From CAYULW01 sp964445815 (lineage in GTDB: Bacteria > Bacteroidota > Bacteroidia > Flavobacteriales_E > Vicingaceae): 64,000 bases of DNA. The stretch's first letter is position 1. Every line of letters starts with the position of its first letter. The stretch is taken from contig CAYULW010000002.1 of the NCBI GenBank assembly GCA_964445815.1, forward strand, positions 372,001 through 436,000, written 5' to 3'. The notes beneath the pieces were generated by a model. It was not told the DNA's origin and searched no databases. It worked only from the letters and a program-made list of their open reading frames with translations. Shown piece by piece: positions 34,084 through 42,001 of the stretch. The position numbers were made by a program, and so were the translations under genes.

Positions 34084-35832
34084 ATGAAAGAGAAAAATGT
34101 AAAACATTATTTTGAAGCTGCAAGAAAATTGCCATTGGGTATGGTGTTTTCGGATGTGGAAAAACTGGTCAATATTAAGGGAGTTATCAATCCTCCACCC
34201 AGCAATTGGTGGAATTCAAACTTTAGACTTATGACAACAATTGGATTAATTATCGGAATTAGTACTTTATTAACTCTCAACTCAGAAGAATCGATTTATA
34301 CACCCTCCATACAACCCAAGGAGATCAAAGATTACAGCAATGAATTTAGCAATTCTGGTTTAAATCTGGAAATAGAGAGTGAAGATCTTGATTCAAAAGA
34401 AAGTGTTAATGATATGGAGGTCATGCCATACAAAGCCTCATCTTTTGATGTATTTGAAAATCATGATACTCAAGAAGCTTTAAAAACGCCTGCCTTCACT
34501 TTAAAAGACTACTTGAGTCCTGAAGAATTAGAGATAGTTGACTTGGAGAAAGATGTATCAGAAGTCAATGAAGATAGTGCTCAAACGAATGGTAAAATGA
34601 AACAAATTGAACTCTCTCATGATTTAAAGGGAGTAGATTGGTTTGTTTTAAGTAATTCCAGAGGAAATATTCGAGTAGAATCCTGGGATCAGAATCAAGT
34701 AAAAATTACTGCCATTGCAGATATTGAAACCAAAGACAAAGCTCAAGAAGAGGCGGCGGTAGCAGATTTTGAATTAGAGTGGGAGAGAAAAGGGAATCAT
34801 TTGAGTATAGGTTCTAACTGGAAAGACCTCCTTAATTGCGTATGCTCTTTCTCATCAGACAATAAGAAAAACCAAATTAAAACCGATGAAGGTGAGAAAA
34901 TTAGAATTAAAAAAGTCACAGTAAGCTATACTGTTTATTTGCCTTCCGATATAAAGGTTGACCTTAAGAACTCCTATGCAGACATTATTTTACCTCAATG
35001 GAATAGTGACGTCAAACTGAATGCATTTAAGGGAGATATTTTTACTGAAAATATCGAAGGAAATGTAATGCTTTCTCAAAAGTACGGTAAGGCAAAACTT
35101 GGTAATTATAAAAAACTGGAGCTTGAGGCATTTAAGGCTGAAGTAGAGCTGGGACAAGGGGAGCAAATAAGCGGAAAATCAAACTACTCCGACCTAAGAA
35201 CGGGAAAGGTTGATGAAATGGAACTCAATACGTTTAAAGGGAATACAATCGTAGAACAGATTACTAGTCAATTTGACTTAAACATTAGATACGGTGACAT
35301 TACATTAAAAGAAAACTCCAATAAGGGAGAACTCTATGCATTTAAGTCTGATATAGAACTCCAAAGTCTGGAGCAGTTAATTCTAAATGCATCATACTCA
35401 GATTTGAATGCCACTTCCATAGCTGATTTACAGCTAAATAAGGCTTTTCAATCAAAGCTTAAGATTGATCAGGTGAAAAAGGTCGGAGGACAGGCAAAAT
35501 ACACACCAATTGAATTTGGCCGACTGGACGAATCGATGGAGCTAGTTACCTTTAAAGGTAAAGTAGACATTAAAGAGTTAAGTTCAGGATTTAATTTATT
35601 AAAACTGGAATCGAAGTACACTGATTTGAATTTTAAAGTCAATCCCGATGCAAAGTACAATTTCAATTTAGAAAGTTATTATGCCTCCATCAATTTACCT
35701 GAATCTGAATTTAACATGAAATATCAAAATAAGCAAAATCATAAGTCAGAGATTGAAGCTGCTTTTAATGGGGGAGATGCCAACTCCTTTGTTGATCTCA
35801 ACCTTTTTCAAGGCAGTTTATCATTAAGGTAA
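34084..35832 (+). CDS. Putative anti-sigma/envelope sensor with beta-solenoid repeats (DUF4097-like)
   Basis: 582-aa protein. Cytoplasmic N-terminus of about 42 residues (MKEKNVKHYFEAARKLPLGM), one membrane helix (about 48-68), an acidic linker, then from about residue 175 a DUF4097-like adhesin-type domain. From about 295 to 545 a repeat of some 35 residues alternates a (S/K/R)Y-(S/T/G)-D-(L/I) half with a LxxFKG half (FKG/FKA/FKS at about 314, 348, 383, 419, 489), typical of a parallel beta helix. Position behind an ECF sigma gene suggests an anti-sigma factor with a periplasmic sensor. The N-terminus does not match a named anti-sigma domain. Confidence 0.75.
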   Translation: MKEKNVKHYFEAARKLPLGMVFSDVEKLVNIKGVINPPPSNWWNSNFRLMTTIGLIIGISTLLTLNSEESIYTPSIQPKEIKDYSNEFSNSGLNLEIESEDLDSKESVNDMEVMPYKASSFDVFENHDTQEALKTPAFTLKDYLSPEELEIVDLEKDVSEVNEDSAQTNGKMKQIELSHDLKGVDWFVLSNSRGNIRVESWDQNQVKITAIADIETKDKAQEEAAVADFELEWERKGNHLSIGSNWKDLLNCVCSFSSDNKKNQIKTDEGEKIRIKKVTVSYTVYLPSDIKVDLKNSYADIILPQWNSDVKLNAFKGDIFTENIEGNVMLSQKYGKAKLGNYKKLELEAFKAEVELGQGEQISGKSNYSDLRTGKVDEMELNTFKGNTIVEQITSQFDLNIRYGDITLKENSNKGELYAFKSDIELQSLEQLILNASYSDLNATSIADLQLNKAFQSKLKIDQVKKVGGQAKYTPIEFGRLDESMELVTFKGKVDIKELSSGFNLLKLESKYTDLNFKVNPDAKYNFNLESYYASINLPESEFNMKYQNKQNHKSEIEAAFNGGDANSFVDLNLFQGSLSLR

Positions 35833-35854
35833 TGAACAAAAGCGAATGAATCGC

Positions 35855-36865
35855 CTATCTTAAATCAAGCTTGGAGTTAATGTGTTTGGTTACATTAACC
35901 CAATTCAATGCTGAACCAAGTATATTGGCTTTTATACTTTGTGCATTTTCAAAATGCTTTAGAGATTCACGGTAGTTGCCTAACATGAATTGTGCAATGG
36001 CAATGTTAAAATGCAATGCGGCAGCTATTTTATCATTTACTTTAGCCTTTGCATTTTCTATATCGGCCTCTTTTAGTAAATCGTCAAAAAGACCAATCGC
36101 CTTATTTAGGTCTTTCCGACTCTCTTCATCTAATTGGTATGAGGTATTGTTTTTGTCGTATACTGACTTCAGTAATTTAAACCCCTCATCGTATTCGGGA
36201 TACTTGTATTTTTTTCCAAGAATGGCCGGTACTTTTATTTGAATACTTCTTTCTATGTCAGTAAAATGCTCATTGAACAAGCGGCCCGCTCGGTTAATGA
36301 AATCATTCACCACATTCTCTTTTGCCTCAAACTTGTCATACGAATAGTACTTCTGAGCCTTGCTAAGTGAAGTTGATCTTCTGCCTTTAGTTCCTACATT
36401 TCCGGTCAGAAGTTCTCTATAAACTTCATTGCCATCCTTATCAAGCACCTTAAAAGTATAATGATAACCTAAAGTTCCGGTAAAGTAATACTCGGTCACC
36501 GTCTTTTCTACTCCGTTGGTAGTTACTTTTTTAGAAGAAGAATTGCGTTTTGAAGGACTGAATTTAAAATCTCCTTCTTTAATGTCAATGGTAAATTGAT
36601 ATTCATCAGATGCTCCTGCCTTCTTAAATTGATTGATCTCTAATTTATCTTCAATCAGTTTTCTGCGGTGTAAATCTTCATCGGAGATTTCCACTTTTAG
36701 ATAGTAGTGAGTAGCATTGTCTAAAGCTAAAGAAGCTCTCGGTTCGTGGTAATTAAAATAACCGAAAGCTTCTTTCTTTATTTTTTGTGCTATGGAATTA
36801 AAGGATAAACCAATAAGGCCACAAACACAATATAACTTTAAGAGTCGTCTATTGCTCACAAGCAT
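35855..36865 (-). CDS. Secreted TPR-containing protein
   Basis: 336-aa protein, ATG at 36863-36865, with signal peptide (MLVSNRRLLKLYCVCGLIGL, ending SIAQ). The middle is beta-rich (TGTLGYHYTFKVLDKDGNEV) and the C-terminal 70 residues contain TPR-like helices (AALHFNIAIAQFMLGNYRES, LKHFENAQSI). No family recognised. Its start overlaps the end of the upstream gene by 17 bases, so it is the third gene of an envelope operon. Confidence 0.75.
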   Translation of the reverse strand: MLVSNRRLLKLYCVCGLIGLSFNSIAQKIKKEAFGYFNYHEPRASLALDNATHYYLKVEISDEDLHRRKLIEDKLEINQFKKAGASDEYQFTIDIKEGDFKFSPSKRNSSSKKVTTNGVEKTVTEYYFTGTLGYHYTFKVLDKDGNEVYRELLTGNVGTKGRRSTSLSKAQKYYSYDKFEAKENVVNDFINRAGRLFNEHFTDIERSIQIKVPAILGKKYKYPEYDEGFKLLKSVYDKNNTSYQLDEESRKDLNKAIGLFDDLLKEADIENAKAKVNDKIAAALHFNIAIAQFMLGNYRESLKHFENAQSIKANILGSALNWVNVTKHINSKLDLR

Positions 36866-37577
36866 TATAATCACCTAAGATTTCTTCTAAAACACCATCA
36901 GCATATACAGAGTTAGCCTTATTGGCAATCATCTTTCCCAACTTGGTTTTTGCATCAGGATTAACTGGTTCAACTCCATAACCTCCGGAAGTATATTTTT
37001 CTTGAACGCTTTTACAATCTTTCAAGAAGTCAGCCAGATCAACCTTTCCAACTGGTGTTAATTTTCCTCCATCTTTTGAAACCAACATTACCGGTTCATT
37101 TCTCATGCGTTCTAATTCCGCTTCATAAGCTGCTATCGCTTCTTCACCAATATTCACTGCAGCAGGATCCGGAGCTTCATATAGTTTGTAAAGTTTAATT
37201 TTTCCTTCTACTAAGCACTCTACAAATTTGTTTTGAGGGATTCCCATACCGGTGGTAAATTTTGAAGCCGATACTTTTAATACTTCAAAATAACGATCTC
37301 CCGCTCTAAATCCTTTCAAGTCCTTAGGTTTGAACTTTTCCATTTCCTTTCCTTTCACCTTACCGTCTTTGGTGGCTTCTTCTGAAAAGAATTTAACGCT
37401 TTGTTGGGTAGCCCATGGTGTCATGTCTCCACCTTTTAAGTCGATGTATCCTTTTCTAACTTCCCCATTTTTTAAGATGATTTCTCCTTCAAACTGATCT
37501 GCTTCTAGCTGATATTCTTGTGCTTGAGTGACGAAAATGACAGATAAAAGAAAGAGAAGAGAGTTAAATTTTTTCAT
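36849..37577 (-). CDS. Secreted protein of unknown function
   Basis: 242-aa protein from the ATG at 37575-37577 (MKKFNSLLFLLSVIFVTQAQ signal). The frame extends 27 codons upstream, but without a signal and with weak coding character. The body starts with FEGEIILKNGEVRKGYIDLKGG, a small beta fold often seen in Bacteroidota secreted proteins, and a helical C-terminus follows (LADFLKDCKSVQEKY). Middle gene of a three-gene operon. Confidence 0.75.
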   Translation of the reverse strand: MKKFNSLLFLLSVIFVTQAQEYQLEADQFEGEIILKNGEVRKGYIDLKGGDMTPWATQQSVKFFSEEATKDGKVKGKEMEKFKPKDLKGFRAGDRYFEVLKVSASKFTTGMGIPQNKFVECLVEGKIKLYKLYEAPDPAAVNIGEEAIAAYEAELERMRNEPVMLVSKDGGKLTPVGKVDLADFLKDCKSVQEKYTSGGYGVEPVNPDAKTKLGKMIANKANSVYADGVLEEILGDYNACEQ

Positions 37578-37661
37578 GATTTTAAGTTTATAATATGTGT
37601 TTCGTAAAACTAGTGTAATTAACTTACTAATTTGTAGAATCTCCATATAAAATAGCATTTG

Positions 37662-38504
37662 TTAGTTTCTGCCATTAATTAACCATGCCAGTCTTAGCCC
37701 AACAGAGTGCTGAGTACCAAAGGGCTGTAAATCTTTTCTCAGATAAGTTTTTATGTAATACAGGTTGTAATATAGGTCCGTTAATAGGTTTGAACCTAAC
37801 TTAAAATTAACACCTGTTCCGATTCCGCCGCCATAACCCACACCTCCGGGGCGACGATTAAAATCACCATCTACAGGATGTAAAATCTCATATTGTCGAT
37901 TATCAATAACGATGTAATTGCGATCTAACTCTACATCATTGATGTTAACAAGAAAAGAGAAGTAGGCATTTAATCCCTCTTCATAATAATAACTGGCTTG
38001 TATGCCAGTATTTAGATAAAATCTGTTTTCCTCTCCGATAACCGGAAATTGAACATAGTCCGGTTCTACAGTTGGTTTGTTAGGATTATCTACAGCAACG
38101 GTAAAGGCCTGTTCATACCTTAACCGAACAGAGTTAAAATCAATGAAAGCCTTAATTTCTTCACTAAAACGATAGGCAAAGTGTAAGCCCATTTCTATGC
38201 TTACATTGTAGCGAGACTCTAAAGGAAACTCAGCCAGATAATAAGACGATTGGAAGTACTGATCAAATGCACGTTGATTTTGTGGTTGATTGAAAATCCT
38301 TACAATCCCATAGTCAGTTTGTGCAGGAGTTCCCGAATAGATCTGAGCCGTTTTTTTATTGGCAAAATGCGCACCGAAGTTGATTCCAAACGAAAAGCCA
38401 TTCTTTTTATGCTGATTAAGTTCTTGCGATAGAATAGGAGAAGTGAAAAGAACCATTATGATGAAAAGGGCAATACAACTTATAGACCTGATTAAGTTTA
38501 ACAC
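37662..38504 (-). CDS. Outer-membrane beta-barrel protein
   Basis: 280-aa protein with a signal peptide (ending SPILSQE at about 26) and a barrel-like body (GFSFGINFGAHF, RYNVSIEMGLHFAYRF, YGGGIGTGVNFKLGS, SVGLRLAWLING). The start is a GTG at 38502-38504, preceded by AGGAG, an unusually good ribosome site for this organism; the first in-frame ATG would cut into the signal peptide. First gene of the three-gene envelope operon. Confidence 0.78.
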   Translation of the reverse strand: MLNLIRSISCIALFIIMVLFTSPILSQELNQHKKNGFSFGINFGAHFANKKTAQIYSGTPAQTDYGIVRIFNQPQNQRAFDQYFQSSYYLAEFPLESRYNVSIEMGLHFAYRFSEEIKAFIDFNSVRLRYEQAFTVAVDNPNKPTVEPDYVQFPVIGEENRFYLNTGIQASYYYEEGLNAYFSFLVNINDVELDRNYIVIDNRQYEILHPVDGDFNRRPGGVGYGGGIGTGVNFKLGSNLLTDLYYNLYYIKTYLRKDLQPFGTQHSVGLRLAWLINGRN

Positions 38505-38599
38505 TCTCCTAAATTAGGAAATACTCATTTTTAATGAGCTGATTCTATAAAAGAGTTTATAGATTTGATGATATTCCTAACTTTTAAGAAAACTAAACG

Positions 38600-39652
38600 A
38601 TGAAACGCATTATCATTTGCTCAGACGGCACCTGGAACCGACCGGAAACGAAAGATGAAGACAATGTTTTCCCTACTAATGTGATCAAATTTGCAAGGGG
38701 TATCGCTCCGGTTGGACAAGACAATGCCAAGCAAATTGTGTTTTACGATTGGGGCATTGGGTCTTATCATGACAAAATAGGAGGTGGGGCTTTTGCGAAT
38801 GGATTAGAAAAAAATGTGATGGATGCCTATCGTTTCATTGTACATAATTATGAGCAAGGAGATGAGTTGTTCTTTTTTGGTTTCAGCAGAGGTGCTTATA
38901 CCGTAAGAAGTTTATCAGGAATGATTAATAATTGTCACATATTAAAATCTACCGAGGGACATTTAATAGAAGAGGCTTTTGATTTATATAAAAATGATAA
39001 AGTAAAGCCGAATGATCAATACAGCATCGATTGGAGAGCAAAAAATGCCATCCCGAACAGTGGGAAAGTCAAGTTTATTGGTGTTTGGGATACAGTTGGA
39101 TCTATTGGTGTTCCGATTACTTTTTATGGTCTTCTAAAGAAGAAACATGTGTTTTACGATAATCATATCGGAGGCAATATAGAAGTAGCCAGACATGCTT
39201 TGTCTCTTGATGAAAATAGAAAGGATTTTGAACCGACCATTTGGCAACCGAAACCTCAGATTGATTTAAAACAAGTGTGGTTTGCAGGTGTCCATTCAGA
39301 TGTTGGTGGGGGATATGACCGTTTTGAAAAGAGAGGGAAGAAAATCAGTACGGCGCAGAGCTTGTTGTCTGACATTCCAATGGAATGGATGATGCGGGAA
39401 GCACAACAACACCATCTAAAGTTTGATGATACCATTGACCTCGGTACGCTTGATGCCAATGCAGAAAAACACAATGAATTGACCGGGATAGCCAAACTAA
39501 GAGGAAAACACATCCGAAAAATTCCAAGTGACATCCCAACCAAGGTGCACAAAAGTGTAAAAGAAAGGTATGCGGGAAGCAATTATAAAAGCACTCCCAT
39601 TCAACGTTACTTAAGGGCCAACGGCGGACAATGGCCGGAAATAGAAGAATAA
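38600..39652 (+). CDS. DUF2235 alpha/beta-hydrolase
   Basis: 350-aa protein of the DUF2235 family, the fold of Tle1 phospholipase effectors. The N-terminus KRIIICSDGTWNRPE (the SDGTWN signature) and GFSRGAYTVRSLSGMI (about 94-109, nucleophilic Ser in GFSRG) are present, and VWFAGVHSDVGGGY (about 225-238) carries the Asp and His region. No signal peptide and no T6SS gene nearby, so it may act as a cytoplasmic lipase. Single gene. Confidence 0.93.
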   Translation: MKRIIICSDGTWNRPETKDEDNVFPTNVIKFARGIAPVGQDNAKQIVFYDWGIGSYHDKIGGGAFANGLEKNVMDAYRFIVHNYEQGDELFFFGFSRGAYTVRSLSGMINNCHILKSTEGHLIEEAFDLYKNDKVKPNDQYSIDWRAKNAIPNSGKVKFIGVWDTVGSIGVPITFYGLLKKKHVFYDNHIGGNIEVARHALSLDENRKDFEPTIWQPKPQIDLKQVWFAGVHSDVGGGYDRFEKRGKKISTAQSLLSDIPMEWMMREAQQHHLKFDDTIDLGTLDANAEKHNELTGIAKLRGKHIRKIPSDIPTKVHKSVKERYAGSNYKSTPIQRYLRANGGQWPEIEE

Positions 39653-39750
39653 GGTTCTAAAAACGCAATGTGCTGAAATACTTGAAAATGAGTATTGTGG
39701 TTTAGGATAATTGTTATACATTTCGACTCTTAAACATAAAACAACTCACC

Positions 39751-41376
39751 ATGAAAAAATCAAAACTTTTATGGCCGGCTCTTTTGTCGGGTCTATTAAT
39801 TTTAGGCGCCTGCGGGCAAAAAAAACAAGAAGCTGAAGAAGATGTCAAAGAAGAAACCAGTCCTACTGCATTTGATCTTAGTTTTAGCTTAAGTCAAATG
39901 ACAGGTAATACTAACGCTCCTGAGTTACAATCTTTTGCTCATGCCGTTTATGGAGATTACTGGCTCTTACTTTGCGGACGTACAAATTATGAAGACACGG
40001 ACAATGGGGGGATTCATGACATTAATACAAAACAAGCTGATTATACGGTTAATTCGTTTCCTCCAAATTCGTTTAACACGAATATATTGCTGTATAACTT
40101 CAAGACAGATAATCTCACTACCATACCAATGTCAGCATTTGAATCATTTTTAAATAATGCTATGGCAGACTCTCAAGAAGAAGGTATGGAAGATTATGTG
40201 ACTCAATTGTTGCCACTAACTTCTTATTTAAGATGTTCAAACCCTTTAGCTACTCAGGAAGGTGATTATCTCTACATTGTTGGAGGTTATGGTACTAATC
40301 CGGATAGCACAACTTCTTCCGCAAGTTATCAGACTTTTGATGCGATAACACGAATACACGTTCCTTCTCTGGTTAATCTGTTGACTAGCCAGCCTGTAAC
40401 CAACTGGAACAATTTTTATAGAGTAGGATTTAATACTGCTTTACAAAGTACAGGAGGAGAGGCTCACATGATTAACGGAACCTTATACGTATGCGGCGGA
40501 CATAATTACGGAAAGGGAGCTCGAAAAGGCCAACAATATGTAGATGCTGTTATTCCTGTAAACGTTTCAAATGATCCTAATAATATTCTTGGTTTGATTG
40601 TTAACCCCGGAACTGCAATTACAGACGTTCCTGTTGATTCTTTAGGAACAGCCTATGCGGATAACAATTCAAAATTCAGAAGACGAGATGGCCCGATGGT
40701 ACCGATCCTAGTGGAGCAACAAGGCAGCTATGTTGAAGGTGTTGGTTTTTATGGTGGCGTATTTAAGCCGGGCAGAGCTTTACAAGCATGGAATGATACA
40801 GCGATCTATGTCACACCAGACTTGAGTGGAAGTAGCTATGCACTTAGCACCTATACCTTTGATATTAATTATGATCAGAAGGGGTATAATGTATATTCTT
40901 GTCCTGACTTTGGAGCAGTAGCTTATAATCCATCGGGAAATTTACAACTCTATACCTTCTTACCCGGAGGCATTGGTAATGGCGGTTCTGATGGAAACCT
41001 CTCTGCATTCAGTAATACTTGTGTGACAGCTGTTTTAGATCCAAGCGCTTTAACCAGCACACCAATTATAGATCAGGGCAATATTTTTGATGGTTCCGGT
41101 GATTATTTTGGGGCTGAAGCTGCATTTATGCCTGCTAATAATTCAGAGATTGTTTATTATGAGGCAGCAAGTGGTACAACAGATTTTATTGATGTTAACG
41201 CCAGTTTTTCCAGTAATGGAGGAACATTAGATATAGGATACATTTACGGAGGAATAGAAGCAGATACTGCAAGTCCTGCGGCTGGAAAAACCAATACCGG
41301 TTATGGTCCCGGACTTTCTAAAGCTAGTAATGCCATATGGAAAGTCCAGTTAACAGCTACACCAGTCCAATTATAA
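39751..41376 (+). CDS. Lipoprotein with kelch-like beta-propeller
   Basis: 541-aa lipoprotein (lipobox LLILGAC, Cys at about 21), then a charged linker and a Gly/Tyr-rich beta-propeller with kelch-like pairs (GDYLYIVGGYG, GTLYVCGGHNYG, SYVEGVGFYGG). No enzymatic motif. It is followed by a strong terminator. Function unknown; possibly a surface binding protein. Confidence 0.82.
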   Translation: MKKSKLLWPALLSGLLILGACGQKKQEAEEDVKEETSPTAFDLSFSLSQMTGNTNAPELQSFAHAVYGDYWLLLCGRTNYEDTDNGGIHDINTKQADYTVNSFPPNSFNTNILLYNFKTDNLTTIPMSAFESFLNNAMADSQEEGMEDYVTQLLPLTSYLRCSNPLATQEGDYLYIVGGYGTNPDSTTSSASYQTFDAITRIHVPSLVNLLTSQPVTNWNNFYRVGFNTALQSTGGEAHMINGTLYVCGGHNYGKGARKGQQYVDAVIPVNVSNDPNNILGLIVNPGTAITDVPVDSLGTAYADNNSKFRRRDGPMVPILVEQQGSYVEGVGFYGGVFKPGRALQAWNDTAIYVTPDLSGSSYALSTYTFDINYDQKGYNVYSCPDFGAVAYNPSGNLQLYTFLPGGIGNGGSDGNLSAFSNTCVTAVLDPSALTSTPIIDQGNIFDGSGDYFGAEAAFMPANNSEIVYYEAASGTTDFIDVNASFSSNGGTLDIGYIYGGIEADTASPAAGKTNTGYGPGLSKASNAIWKVQLTATPVQL

Positions 41377-41399
41377 GTTTATTTTAAGTGAAACAACTT

Positions 41400-41440
41400 A
41401 AGCGCTCTTTCATTTAAGAAAGAGCGCTTTTTTCTTTTTT
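41400..41440 (+). terminator. Rho-independent terminator
   Basis: A perfect 12-bp stem (AAGCGCTCTTTC / GAAAGAGCGCTT) around an ATTTAA loop, followed by a T-rich run, 24 bases after the kelch-like lipoprotein stop codon. It may also serve the minus-strand GNAT gene less efficiently. Confidence 0.92.
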
Positions 41441-41470
41441 GAATGGAAACAAATACAACTTAATGAGAAA

Positions 41471-41989
41471 TTAAGTGAGGCCAACTTTCCTTTCTAAAAG
41501 AACCACACGATTGCCTTGAGCATTTTCTGAAGTACCTTCTTTTTCAGGCACATCATAATAATCAATAACCTGAAAACCATTTCGTTCATAGAGTTGAGTT
41601 AATCCCAATGAATCAGCCCAAGTGTCCAGCCTGAGATAGTGTTTGTTTTTGGAAAGGGCAAAAGCTTCTATCCAATCTAAAACGATTTGAAACAAACCGG
41701 TTCCTCTGTATAAAGGGTTGACAAGTAGTCGGTGTAAATAAAAAGCAGAATCTTCTTGTTTGTCTGTCCAAATGAAGGGGTCACTTTCCCAGATTGTGAA
41801 CAGAAAAGTAATTTCACCTTCAGAGTTAATTAACTTGTACTGCTTTCCATTTTCTATATCTCTTTTAAACAATTCGCGATCAACAAACTTATAAGAGGGA
41901 CCTCCTTTACTTTTTTGAAAATCAATGGCTTTTTGAAAGAAGTAACAGGATAAATCCAGATCATTTAAATTACAAAGTTCAACTCTCAT
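41471..41989 (-). CDS. GNAT-family N-acetyltransferase
   Basis: 172-aa acetyl-CoA-dependent acetyltransferase. The core is FYLHRLLVNPLYRGTGLFQIVLDWIEAFALSKNKHYLRLDTWADS (about 83-128), with the acetyl-CoA loop RGTGLF, and LTQLYERNGFQVIDYYDVPE (about 130-149) is the usual end of the fold. The substrate is unknown. It lies 12 bases after the 704-aa gene on the same strand and may be cotranscribed with it. Confidence 0.93.
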   Translation of the reverse strand: MRVELCNLNDLDLSCYFFQKAIDFQKSKGGPSYKFVDRELFKRDIENGKQYKLINSEGEITFLFTIWESDPFIWTDKQEDSAFYLHRLLVNPLYRGTGLFQIVLDWIEAFALSKNKHYLRLDTWADSLGLTQLYERNGFQVIDYYDVPEKEGTSENAQGNRVVLLERKVGLT

Positions 41990-42001
41990 TGACAGAAAAG
42001 A

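Noticed and set aside
38600..39652. Type VI secretion effector status for the DUF2235 protein
   Set aside because: The fold fits, but no VgrG, PAAR, immunity or T6SS structural gene is in the window.
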